In this document: piece after piece, positions 8,079 through 15,714 of the stretch
How positions within the stretch are numbered: position 1 is the first letter of the stretch
How the letters are laid out: each line of letters begins with the position of its first letter
NCBI GenBank assembly: GCA_029210985.1
Contig: JARGFR010000016.1
Coordinates: 1 to 32,146, forward strand
Direction of reading: 5' to 3'
Source: Spirochaetaceae bacterium
Lineage (GTDB): Bacteria > Spirochaetota > Spirochaetia > DSM-2461
DNA length: 32,146 nt
Translations under genes and position numbers: made by a program
The notes under the pieces: model-generated
Databases searched by the model: none
Told to the model about the DNA's origin: nothing
What the model saw: only the letters and a program-made list of their open reading frames with translations

Positions 8079-9033
8079 GACGCCTTGGAACACCGGTCCG
8101 GTCGCGTTTGCCTATCCCGAGGGGCCGACCATCCTCAGCCTTACCAACCTGCAGCTGAGTCCCGGAACCATCACGGTGATTGCCGGGGAAAACGGATCAG
8201 GAAAAACCACACTGCTTAAAATCTTAAGCGGACTGCTTCACATCCGGCGGGCCGTTGGGGACGAACTTCGGACATTCCGGACCCATTCCTCTTATCTGCA
8301 CCAGCACCCTTATCTCTTTAGAGGTTCGGTTCTGCGAAACCTCCGGTTGGCCTCACCGCAGGCCGGGGATTCCGACATCACCAGGGCCCTGGATTCGGTT
8401 GGATTGGCAGGATACGCACAGCGCAATGTGAAGAAGCTGTCGGGCGGTGAAATCAAACGGGTCGCTCTGGCGCGGCTCTTTCTGTCGGATCGCCAAATCC
8501 TGCTTCTGGACGAACCGGCGGCTCACGTGGATGCGATATCCATCAGGAAAATCGAGGAGTGCTGTCGTGGGCTGGCAGATCGGGGCCGGACGCTGATCGT
8601 CACCAGCCACCGCGGAGGATTCGGATACAGAGTCGCCGATACTTTGGTTGACCTCGAGGATGGGAGTGTTCGGACTTCTTCGGTGAATATCTTGAGGGGA
8701 TCGGTCTCGGAAGAAAAGGAAAGTTCCCTGTCCTTCGAATCCCGGGGCGTACGATTCCGGGTGCCCCACCGTGACGGATCGTTTCAGGTGGCCGTTCTGG
8801 CCGGCGAGGATATCATCCTGTCCAAACAGCCGTTGGAATCCAGTGCGAGGAATTGCCTGAAAGGAACCATACGGCGGCTCGATGAAACAGGGGATGATGG
8901 AATCCGCGCTTCCTTGGATTGCGGGATGAATCTGGTGTCGGTCATTACACCGGCGGCAGTCGATGAGTTGGGACTTCGCCCCGGAAAGACCGTATACGCG
9001 ACTTTCAAGGCCTCATCTGTGGCTTTGTACTAA
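8071..9033 (+). CDS. tupC: Tungstate ABC transporter ATP-binding protein
   Basis: 320 residues. The ATPase domain shows Walker A GENGSGKTT (39-47), a Q-loop near 78, signature LSGGEIKRVALARL (123-136), Walker B ILLLDEP (143-149) and the switch His180. The region from about 225 to the end (VRFRVPHRDG, GMNLVSVITPAAVDELGL, VYATFKASSVALY) is a TOBE/Mop-like domain of the kind that binds molybdate or tungstate. That would allow feedback inhibition of uptake by intracellular oxyanion. It overlaps tupB by 8 bp, and its stop overlaps a spurious upstream ATG of moeA. It energises TupAB-mediated import. Confidence 0.9.
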   Translation: MNRTPWNTGPVAFAYPEGPTILSLTNLQLSPGTITVIAGENGSGKTTLLKILSGLLHIRRAVGDELRTFRTHSSYLHQHPYLFRGSVLRNLRLASPQAGDSDITRALDSVGLAGYAQRNVKKLSGGEIKRVALARLFLSDRQILLLDEPAAHVDAISIRKIEECCRGLADRGRTLIVTSHRGGFGYRVADTLVDLEDGSVRTSSVNILRGSVSEEKESSLSFESRGVRFRVPHRDGSFQVAVLAGEDIILSKQPLESSARNCLKGTIRRLDETGDDGIRASLDCGMNLVSVITPAAVDELGLRPGKTVYATFKASSVALY

Positions 9034-9050
9034 TGTGGAAAGGAACCGAT

Positions 9051-10232
9051 ATGATACCGTTTGATCGAGCTTCCGAACTGGTTCTGGCCGAATCGCTGCC
9101 CATGATGACTCAGCATGTGAAGCTTTCCGAAGCTCTCGGACGATTTCTAGCCGAGAAAGTGGCTTCTCCGCTGGACGCCCCCCCCTTCGACAAGTCGGCT
9201 ATGGACGGTTATGCCGTCCGGTATAACGACGAACGGAACCAATATAATGTTCGGGAGATCGTCGCGGCGGGAGATGCACCGTCGGATCGTCCCATTGAGC
9301 CGGGAGAAGCGGTTCAAATCATGACCGGCGCGCCTCTGCCGCCTGATACCGGGAAAATTATCAGGGTGGAGTTCACCCGGCGGAATGGGGATGTGATGAC
9401 GGTGACCGAGCCCGAGCCCTACGACAATATCATCAAACGCGCCTCCAACATCAAAGCCGGAGACCCCCTGCTGGCTCCATGCCGCCTGGGAGCCAAGGAG
9501 ATCGGGTGCCTGGCGGCGGCCGGAATACCTGAGGTGACCGTCTATAGACCGCTGCGCGTCGGCATCATCATCACCGGCGACGAATTGCGTAACGCCGGGT
9601 CGCCGCTGAGACCCGGGGAAATCTACGATTCCAACGGACCTCAATTGTCGGCTCAGATTATCAACGCCGGTGCGGTTCCGGTTTCCTACGGCATCATAGA
9701 AGACGACCGTGACGCCCACCGGGACGCCGTCGTCCGGGGACTCAAGGAGAGCGATATTCTGCTGCTCTCCGGCGGTGTCTCCAAAGGGGAGTTCGATTAT
9801 GTCTCCCGGACCCTATCGGATGCCGGCGTCGACATATTGTTCCACGGTGTGAAAGTCAAACCGGGCCGCCCTACCCTCTTCGGTCGGACACCGTCCTGCC
9901 TGGTATTCGGTCTCCCGGGGAACCCTGTTTCGGTCTTTGTCCAATTCGAGGCTCTGGTACGACCCCTGATCAATAAGCTGAATCAGGCCCCGTCCCCGAT
10001 TCGTCCGGTTCCCGGACGTCTGACTCGCGTCCTCAAGAGGCGGGACGTGGACCGGGCGGAATTCATGCCGGCAGTTATCGGCAGCGGCCCGGAAGGCCTG
10101 GAACTCACGCCGTTGAAATACGGCGGCTCATCCCATTTGAATGCTTTGGCGGATGCGAATGCCCTCATTTTTATACCTGCAGGCACCGAAACCTTGGAAC
10201 AGGGAGATCAGGTTGATGCGCGACTCCTATAA
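9051..10232 (+). CDS. moeA: Molybdopterin molybdotransferase (metal insertion)
   Basis: 393 residues from the ATG at 9051, which has AAGGA 6 nt upstream. The track start at 9033 overlaps the tupC stop and lacks spacing for a ribosome site. MoeA motifs appear in order: SPLDAPPFDKSAMDGYAVR (domain I), GAPLPPDTGKIIRVE, the MoCF/MogA-like domain with GDELRNAG, IYDSNGPQL, LLSGGVSKGEFDYV and FGLPGNPVSVFVQFE, then the C-terminal domain IV. MoeA inserts molybdate or tungstate into adenylated molybdopterin. In a tupABC operon it is a good candidate for a tungsten-dedicated paralogue. No mogA/moaB gene is in the window. It overlaps moaA by 17 bp. Confidence 0.93.
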   Translation: MIPFDRASELVLAESLPMMTQHVKLSEALGRFLAEKVASPLDAPPFDKSAMDGYAVRYNDERNQYNVREIVAAGDAPSDRPIEPGEAVQIMTGAPLPPDTGKIIRVEFTRRNGDVMTVTEPEPYDNIIKRASNIKAGDPLLAPCRLGAKEIGCLAAAGIPEVTVYRPLRVGIIITGDELRNAGSPLRPGEIYDSNGPQLSAQIINAGAVPVSYGIIEDDRDAHRDAVVRGLKESDILLLSGGVSKGEFDYVSRTLSDAGVDILFHGVKVKPGRPTLFGRTPSCLVFGLPGNPVSVFVQFEALVRPLINKLNQAPSPIRPVPGRLTRVLKRRDVDRAEFMPAVIGSGPEGLELTPLKYGGSSHLNALADANALIFIPAGTETLEQGDQVDARLL

Positions 10233-11022
10233 CCGGGATATCCGCTACCTCCGTATATCGGTCACCGACCGCTGCGATCTGGCATGCCGTTACTGTCGGG
10301 ACGGCTCGGTGCCGGAGGGGGATTGCGGCCGAGAATCGGGGATACTCAGTTTCGATCAGATCGTCGAAGTGGTTCTGGCGGCGGTGGGTCTGGGTTTCTC
10401 CAAGTTCAGGCTGACCGGCGGTGAGCCCCTGATGCGCCGGGACCTGACCACCCTTGTCAAAATGATCCGCGGTATCGACGGAGTGGAGTTCATCGGTCTC
10501 ACGACAAACGGCACCCAATTGGCACGTTACGCCCGGGATCTCAAGAGTGCCGGTGTGGATGGCGTGAATGTGTCTTTGGACACATTGGACGCCGATGAAT
10601 ACCGTGACATTACCGGCGGCGGGGATATTCAGAGAGTTTTTGCGGGGCTGGATGCCGCCAGGGAGGCGGGATTTACGTCCATCAAGGTCAATATGGTGGT
10701 TAATCTGGATACGCCGGCGGAACAAATTGCCCGGATGGACAGGTTCTGCCGCGATAATGGATTTCTGCTCCAAAGGATTCGGGAATACCGTCTGTCAAAC
10801 CGTCAGGATACCGACCACGATTATGAACGGCCGCTGAGGTGCGGCGACTGCAACCGGCTGAGACTCACATCCGACGGCAATCTGCTTTCCTGTCTTCATT
10901 CGGATCGGGAAATCCCCGTGAATTTCGACGATATCGCCCGGAGCCTCATCACCGCGATTGATGCCAAACCCCTGAGGGGCGGACAACGCCGACACCACGA
11001 TGTGTCAAAAATCGGAGGATGA
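10216..11022 (+). CDS. moaA: GTP 3',8-cyclase (radical SAM), short form
   Basis: About 268 residues from the ATG at 10216 (GGGAG 9 nt upstream). The upstream ATGs in the track lie deep inside moeA. The N-terminal radical SAM cluster motif is C20-x3-C24-x2-C27 (DRCDLACRYC), followed by KFRLTGGEPLMRRDL. The C-terminal cluster is C209-x2-C212-x13-C226 (CGDCNRLRLTSDGNLLSC), and the protein ends in the functional GG tail (SKIGG). MoaA makes 3',8-cyclo-GTP, the first step of molybdopterin synthesis. The stretch between the two clusters is about 45 residues shorter than in E. coli MoaA (329 aa). All cluster ligands remain, so it is probably active. Confidence 0.9.
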   Translation: MRDSYNRDIRYLRISVTDRCDLACRYCRDGSVPEGDCGRESGILSFDQIVEVVLAAVGLGFSKFRLTGGEPLMRRDLTTLVKMIRGIDGVEFIGLTTNGTQLARYARDLKSAGVDGVNVSLDTLDADEYRDITGGGDIQRVFAGLDAAREAGFTSIKVNMVVNLDTPAEQIARMDRFCRDNGFLLQRIREYRLSNRQDTDHDYERPLRCGDCNRLRLTSDGNLLSCLHSDREIPVNFDDIARSLITAIDAKPLRGGQRRHHDVSKIGG

Positions 11023-11024
11023 CT

Positions 11025-11477
11025 GTGGAATTTACCCACCTTGATCGAAACGGAACCGCCCGCATGGTGGACGTGTCTCCAAAGGCGCCGATGCGCCGCA
11101 CCGCCCGGGCACAGGCAGCCATCGTTCTCCAGCCCGGAACCATCGATGCGATTCGCGAGAAAGCCCTTCCCAAAGGAGATGTGCTGACGGTGGCTAAAAT
11201 CGCCGGGGTCAATGCCGCCAAGAAAAACGCCGAAATCATTCCGCTCTGCCACACGATTCCCCTGGACATGGTGGATGTGGATTTTCAGGTGGATGACGAT
11301 CGCATCATCATCAAATCAGTGGCCCGGTGTGTCGGGCGGACGGGTGTGGAAATGGAAGCCCTGGCCGCAGCCGTCGGCGCAGCAATGGGCATATATGACA
11401 TGTGCAAAGCCATCGACAAATCCATGGTCATCACCGATATCCGTCTTCTGGAGAAAACCAAGGAAGAGCTGTCGTGA
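11025..11477 (+). CDS. moaC: Cyclic pyranopterin monophosphate synthase
   Basis: About 150 residues and full length for MoaC. Conserved blocks are ARMVDVSPKAPMRRTARAQA, KIAGVNAAKKNAEIIPLCHTIPL (the PLCH active-site motif), GVEMEALAAA and YDMCKAIDKSM with the catalytic Lys. It converts 3',8-cyclo-GTP to cPMP after MoaA. The track uses ATG 11019, but GGAGG at 11014-11018 abuts that codon; GTG at 11025 has a 6-nt spacer and is the better start. Its stop overlaps the GTG of the next gene (GTGA). Confidence 0.94.
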   Translation: MEFTHLDRNGTARMVDVSPKAPMRRTARAQAAIVLQPGTIDAIREKALPKGDVLTVAKIAGVNAAKKNAEIIPLCHTIPLDMVDVDFQVDDDRIIIKSVARCVGRTGVEMEALAAAVGAAMGIYDMCKAIDKSMVITDIRLLEKTKEELS

Positions 11478-11917
11478 AGAATCAATTCACCGTTTTGTCC
11501 CTGAACATCTCCACGAATAAGGGCGAGAAGAAAGTTCCTGTTGACCATGTGGAACTCCGGGTGAACCACGGCATCGTCGGGGACGCCCACGCCGGAGACT
11601 GGCACAGGCAGATATCCATGCTCGCCGATGAGGATATCGATTCCATGAGAGGCCGCGGGGCGGATCTCCACTCCGGCGACTTCGCGGAAAACATCACCAC
11701 CCGCGGCATCGCTCTGGCCCAGCTGCCCATCGGAACCCGCCTCATCATCGGAGATGCGGAACTGGAAGTCACCCAGATCGGCAAAGAGTGCCATCACGGA
11801 TGTGCCATACGCCGGCAGGTCGGCGACTGCGTGATGCCCAGTAGGGGAATCTTCTGCAGAGTGATCAGCGGAGGATCTCTCCGACGTGATGATACGGGTT
11901 TTGCCGTCTCCGAGTGA
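11474..11917 (+). CDS. MOSC domain protein
   Basis: About 147 residues covering a stand-alone MOSC domain. GIVGDAHAGDWHRQISMLADE is the core motif, followed by SGDFAENITTRGIAL, IGTRLIIGDAELEVTQIGKECHHGCA and MPSRGIFCRVISGG. MOSC proteins are linked to molybdenum cofactor sulfuration or handling, and small ones often sit beside moaC and moaB. The track start is inside moaC; the real start is probably GTG 11474, with AGGAAGAG upstream and overlapping the moaC stop by 4 bp. The conserved Cys in ECHHGCA is the likely sulfur carrier position. It is the last gene of the tungsten/molybdenum operon. Confidence 0.88.
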   Translation: MKNQFTVLSLNISTNKGEKKVPVDHVELRVNHGIVGDAHAGDWHRQISMLADEDIDSMRGRGADLHSGDFAENITTRGIALAQLPIGTRLIIGDAELEVTQIGKECHHGCAIRRQVGDCVMPSRGIFCRVISGGSLRRDDTGFAVSE

Positions 11918-12046
11918 TTGTGAAACCGGCTGAGCCGGGCCATTGTGAACGTCGCGGGAGCCGGGGTACCGAAAAATCTGTCTTTCACAACAGAACTGTA
12001 ATGTTATCGAGCGGTAATTCGGTCATTTATATATTACTATATTACC

Positions 12047-12613
12047 ATGGTTTCCATATCAAATAGTGCGACTGCCACCCTTGTCCGCTCCATCACGCTC
12101 ATCCTGCTGATGTTGGTGTTTTCAATCGGAATCGATGCACAGACTGTTGTGGAGGAACGACTCACGGCTGAGGGATTCGCCATAGCACCCGAGCGGCCCG
12201 AAGCACCGGATTTCACGCTGAAAACATTGGGTGGGGAGGAACGAAGCCTTTCTTCATATCAAGGATCCGTTGTCTTCCTCAATTTCTGGGCCACATGGTG
12301 CGGACCCTGCCGAGTCGAAATGCCCTCAATGGATCGACTATATCAGGGTATTGACGACGACCGATTTGAGATTGTCGCGGTGGATCTCCAGGAGGACAGA
12401 AAGACTGTTGAGGAATTCGCCGAGGAGCTCGGATTCACCTTCCCCATTCTCCTGGATGAGAAGGGCATTGCAGGTTCCATGTATGGAATCAGCGGCATAC
12501 CGACAACCTTCCTGATCGACAAAAACGGCGGTCTTGTGGCTCGACTCGTGGGATCCCGGGAGTGGGACACCAAGGATTTTCGGGAAACGATAGGGATGTT
12601 GATGGATGAGTAA
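12047..12613 (+). CDS. TlpA-family exported thioredoxin
   Basis: 188 residues: an N-terminal signal or anchor (about 10-32, ITLILLMLVFSIGIDAQ), then a TlpA/ResA-type thioredoxin fold. The redox motif is WATWCGPCRVEMP near residue 84; the cis-Pro region GISGIPTTFLIDKNG follows. Such proteins reduce or shuffle disulfides outside the cytoplasm. No ribosome binding site is visible; a TACTAT box ends 6 nt before the ATG, so the mRNA may be leaderless. GGTAAT and ATTACC flank this region as an inverted repeat. The following broken gene begins inside its stop region, so the two once formed an operon. Confidence 0.88.
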   Translation: MVSISNSATATLVRSITLILLMLVFSIGIDAQTVVEERLTAEGFAIAPERPEAPDFTLKTLGGEERSLSSYQGSVVFLNFWATWCGPCRVEMPSMDRLYQGIDDDRFEIVAVDLQEDRKTVEEFAEELGFTFPILLDEKGIAGSMYGISGIPTTFLIDKNGGLVARLVGSREWDTKDFRETIGMLMDE

Positions 12614-13104
12614 GACCACCAGTTCCATATTCGATATGAGCCTTCGGTTCAAAACAGGAATTGTTCTATTCAACTTGATTGTATCGGCGGCGTTGCTGGC
12701 CGCCGATGATACAGACCATCAACTCGAATCCTTATCTAACAAGCAAGAATCCGAACTATCGACTCCAGGTGAGTCACATTCACGGTATTGGATTTGAAGA
12801 AGACGAACTGATTCTGGCCACGCATCTGGGCCTTCTTCGATTCCAGGACGGAAGTTGGGTTGCCGAGGAATCTCCTCCCCACGACTATATGGGGTTTGCT
12901 CCGGTGGAAGATGGGGCCTACATCAGCGGCCACCCGTCCATCCTCCACGCTGATGAATTCATGAATCCGCTGGGTGTGATGTTCACCGAAGACTGGGGAG
13001 ATACCTTAACTCCTAAGGGTTTCTATGGAGAAGTCGATTATCATTGGCTCACCGCAGGATACCATACGACGTCGGTTTATGCCCTGACATCCAGCCATCC
13101 GCAG
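12606..13104 (+). pseudogene. Remnant of exported BNR/F510-type beta-propeller protein
   Basis: The ATG at 12606 overlaps the TlpA-family stop by 8 bp and opens a frame with a signal peptide (LRFKTGIVLFNLIVSAALLA). That frame stops at 12797. The homologous continuation is in the next frame: VSHIHGIGFEEDELILATHLGLLRF, PPHDYMGFAPVEDGAYISGHPS and GEVDYHWLTAGYHTTSVYAL. These resemble the start of exported BNR-repeat proteins annotated as F510_1955 or sialidase-like. A frameshift between about 12700 and 12770 therefore separates signal peptide and domain, and the propeller breaks off near residue 142 of the second frame. Only about a third of the usual length remains. Confidence 0.65.
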
Positions 13105-13422
13105 GCCAAGGCTCCAATGTTTGCCATGTCTCAGAACTCGAAGGAGCGTTACGAGCGGGAGGATGGGAAAGAACGGATCGAGACAGTGGAACGTCTTCGA
13201 CCTCTTGCCGATGGACTCGGCCTGAGCCTGGCCCAGATGGCATTGGCCTGGGCGACAAAAAATCCGAATGTCAGCACCGTCATCACCGGAGCCTCAAAGC
13301 CAGAACAGGTGGAACAGAATATGAAAGCTCTGGATGCCGCGGAACTTCCGACACCTGAAATCATGGCACGGATCGATGAATTGGCCGGTACCAAACCGAC
13401 AATGCCCAGAAGCTGGCGTTAG
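13105..13422 (+). pseudogene. C-terminal fragment of an aldo-keto reductase
   Basis: In the same reading frame as the BNR remnant, the last 100 or so residues switch abruptly to the C-terminal third of an aldo-keto reductase of the Kv-beta/YghZ type. The key stretch is RLRPLADGLGLSLAQMALAWATKNPNVSTVITGASKPEQVEQNMKAL. The barrel N-terminus with the catalytic Asp-Tyr-Lys-His tetrad is absent, so it cannot be a working reductase. The in-frame join produces the 247-residue ORF listed at 12679-13422. It most likely arose by a deletion that fused two genes. A domesticated chimera is possible but unlikely given the frameshift upstream. Confidence 0.65.
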
Positions 13423-13469
13423 GTCCACCCGACGATAACAAGATCAATCCCCTGGCTGCCTTTCCCGTC

Positions 13470-14034
13470 TCAGGGACGAACCAATTCGATCAGTTCCCGG
13501 CGGTTCGAGACATTCAGCTTTGTGTAGATATTCAGTACATGACGTTCCGCTGTCCGGGGGCTGATTCTCAAAATTTTTCCAATATTCCTGGATGTCATAC
13601 GATTGCTGAGCATCCTGCAGACCACCGTCTCCCGGCGGCTCAGTCCCGTAAATCCCGGCAGAGATTCCAATCGCCTCAAATTGGCCGCAAAATCATCCTC
13701 ACCCTCATCCAAACGGCTATAGAGTTCGGAAAATGCCGTTATCATGGATTTCATATTCTTCATATCCCGCTCGGAAAACGGCCGATCCGTTCTACCACGA
13801 TTCACCACCAGTATATGAGTCTTCCCGCTGCCGGTTCTGACAAAACCGGCCCCCATGCTGTGTCCGACACTGAGCGGTCGGTTGAAATCCGCGTCGTATT
13901 CCGTTTCGCGGTACCGGGCTTTCCAGTCGACAGGGCCGAGGGTTATCTGACAGGTCGTTCAGGAGGTGATATAAGCCTTTCCAGTCCGCATCGACAATCA
14001 TTGACCATCCAATCTCGACGGGGCCTATTGTCAA
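13470..14034 (-). pseudogene. Frameshifted LuxR-type HTH regulator
   Basis: The 3' part (13470-13856) encodes a clear LuxR/GerE helix-turn-helix near the end: GLSRRETVVCRMLSNRMTSRNIGKILRISPRTAERHVLNIYTKLNV. Upstream of the ATG at 13856 the same frame stays protein-like (DWKARYRETEYDADFNRPLS) until a stop at 13961-13959. At that point an ORF one base out of phase (TTG at 14034, GWSMIVDADWKGLYHLLNDL) supplies a plausible N-terminus. A one-base shift near 13955-13965 would explain both. It is either a frameshifted pseudogene or a sequencing error. Alternatively, a short protein starts at 13856. The partner sensor domain is not recognisable. Confidence 0.55.
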
Positions 14035-14151
14035 CAGTCATATACTTATCATGCATATGTCAAGAAAAACTACGCAGCCGTTACGGATGTTTGGTTGTTC
14101 ACGACCCCGTAAAATAAACAAATATTTTATCCCATAGAAAGAGGTGTTTGT

Positions 14152-14634
14152 ATGAATGGAAGAAGGGTTTGTTCCGCCTCGTTCCTGCTTCTCCTGATGG
14201 TTATTCCGCTCTGGGCGGGGGGTGGAAACGACGAGATGGAACTGGAGAAGGTGAATGCCGTTCTTCAGGAGTACGGAAAACTGCTGATTGACGGCGACTA
14301 TGAAGCGTGGGGAGAACTGCATACTCAGGACGTCATCAAGATGCCGCCGAAGGTCCCCCCGACAACCAATCGAGCGGATATGGTGGCCCGCTCCTCGGCG
14401 GGTAGTGATCAGGCGAGAATTGTCGAATTCAATGTCGAGACTCGGGATACAAAAATCTCCGGGGATATGGCCTACAATTGGGGAATGTATACGGTGAAAA
14501 TCCAGCCGAATGCGGGCGGTCCGCCCATCCTTGTCGACGGCAAGTTCCTGACATTGCTGGAAAAACAGAGTGACGGAAGGTGGCTGATTTCCCACGACTG
14601 CTTCAATTCCAACGTACCGCCGCCGTCACCGTAG
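14152..14634 (+). CDS. Exported SnoaL/DUF4440-like (NTF2 fold) protein
   Basis: 160 residues with a signal peptide (SFLLLLMVIPLWAGG, cleaved near residue 23) and a single cone-shaped NTF2-like domain. The SnoaL/DUF4440 pattern is visible: VNAVLQEYGKLLIDGDYEAWGELHTQDVIKMPP, then DMAYNWGMYTVKI and LTLLEKQSDGRWLISHDCFN. Members are small ligand-binding or ketosteroid-isomerase-like proteins of mostly unknown function. The start at 14152 has AGAGGTG upstream. It is a single-gene unit next to decayed genes. Confidence 0.78.
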   Translation: MNGRRVCSASFLLLLMVIPLWAGGGNDEMELEKVNAVLQEYGKLLIDGDYEAWGELHTQDVIKMPPKVPPTTNRADMVARSSAGSDQARIVEFNVETRDTKISGDMAYNWGMYTVKIQPNAGGPPILVDGKFLTLLEKQSDGRWLISHDCFNSNVPPPSP

Positions 14635-14982
14635 GGGATAATCCCAAACGCGTTCCATGCTTGAATATTCACATGTACCGAACAGAACGCGTCCTGGCGC
14701 AATTTGCCGCCGATTCGGCCTGATCCCAATCGGTGGCCGTCGTTTTATCGGCTGTCATTCTTTTTTCTTTTAAAGGGGGGCAAGCCCCCCTGGCTCCAGA
14801 CCGGCTTTTCCCCGGCGCTGTTCCGGGCTTGCTCCGCGCCGCCCGGCGCCGGGGGCCGTTCTTCCGCCACCCCCCGAGAAACTCCGCTATCGGCGGTAGA
14901 TTCCGTCTCAAGAACATCGGTCAAAGTGGATATGGGTCAGCGGCGATTGCTGCCGGCGGAAAATCCCTATAGTTAATAGTGT
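14635..14982. other. Intergenic region with GC-rich palindromic element
   Basis: This 348-bp gap holds no credible gene; the ORFs in all frames look like translated repeat. A weak terminator-like fold for the upstream gene (CCGATT at 14710-14715 pairing AATCGG at 14728-14733, then TTCTTTTTTCTTTT) is followed by GGGGGGCAAGCCCCCC (14775-14790). Then come CCGGGC (14823-14828) pairing GCCCGG (14841-14846), and the 12-bp palindrome CCCGGCGCCGGG (14842-14853). The base composition and stacked palindromes suggest a dispersed intergenic repeat, but no second copy is in the window. A TATAGT box at 14968-14973 may serve the next gene. Confidence 0.45.
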
Positions 14983-15714
14983 ATGAAAGCCCTCTGCATC
15001 TACAACGATTTCCATCATCCCGGCGCGTTGGTAAAAAACGGGCTGGAGGAATTTGCCCCGCCTGAAATATCCATCGAGTTTACAGACGCCGAGGACGGCA
15101 TTCCCACCGACTTTCCAACGAACTGCGGCATATTGATCCTGAGTAAGGCCAACATGACCGCGTCGGATAAAGAGACTTCCTGGGTAACCAGAGACTGGGA
15201 GATACACATCCGGGATTTCGTTGAGAACGGAGGGATGCTGCTGGCCGTTCATTCAGGCATCGCCGGCTATGAAAAAGGCGGCATCATGGGCAATCTTCTC
15301 GGCGGAACATTCAAATGGCACCCGGAGATATGTGATGTATCGTATCGCGGTTCTATTAAAATAGGCCGGACCGGTATCGGGTCGGTCGATTTCACTTGCA
15401 GGGACGAGCACTATTTTGTCGATGTATTTAATAAGGATGCCGAGATATTTCTGACCTCGGAATCCCGGCACGGGAGACAGCCTGCAGGGTGGATCTGCAA
15501 TATAGAACGGGGAAGGGTCGTCGTTCTGACCCCCGGTCATACCTTGGAGGTCTGGAATCATCCCGTTTTCCGGAAAATGATCCTCCAAGCACTTCAGACG
15601 AAAAAAAAGGCAGCTCCGGCCGCCCTTAGTCCGCGTCAAAAAAACGCGACAGCGGAAAAACCCAACAATCCAAGCAGGAAGAGCAGCATGACGGACCGAA
15701 CGTCCGGGGCGTAA
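14983..15714 (+). CDS. ThuA-like domain protein
   Basis: 243 residues. Residues 1 to about 205 form a ThuA-like (class I glutamine-amidotransferase-like) fold: MKALCIYNDFHHPG, CGILILSKAN, IRDFVENGGMLLAVHSGIAGY, GGTFKWHPE and GRVVVLTPGHTLEVWNHPVFRKMI. ThuA proteins are linked to disaccharide (trehalose) utilisation, with no defined reaction. The final 35 or so residues (KKKAAPAALSPRQKNATAEK...) are basic and low in complexity because the gene runs 79 bp antisense into the 3' end of mrpD. No Shine-Dalgarno precedes the ATG; a TATAGT box ends 9 nt upstream. Confidence 0.8.
   Translation: MKALCIYNDFHHPGALVKNGLEEFAPPEISIEFTDAEDGIPTDFPTNCGILILSKANMTASDKETSWVTRDWEIHIRDFVENGGMLLAVHSGIAGYEKGGIMGNLLGGTFKWHPEICDVSYRGSIKIGRTGIGSVDFTCRDEHYFVDVFNKDAEIFLTSESRHGRQPAGWICNIERGRVVVLTPGHTLEVWNHPVFRKMILQALQTKKKAAPAALSPRQKNATAEKPNNPSRKSSMTDRTSGA

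Noticed and set aside
9033-9050. Upstream ATG of moeA at 9033
   Set aside because: It overlaps the tupC stop and has no ribosome site, while ATG 9051 has AAGGA at 6 nt.
10141-10215. N-terminal extension of moaA in the ORF track
   Set aside because: These 25 codons are inside moeA and have no MoaA-like content; ATG 10216 begins the conserved RDIRYLRIS.
11926-11938. CCGGC-TGA-GCCGG hairpin after the MOSC gene as terminator
   Set aside because: The stem is only 5 bp and no T-run follows, so a rho-independent terminator is not supported.
14669-14976. ORFs on both strands in the GC-rich intergenic element
   Set aside because: All frames give Pro/Arg/Gly-rich products of palindromic DNA. No start signal or homologous feel.
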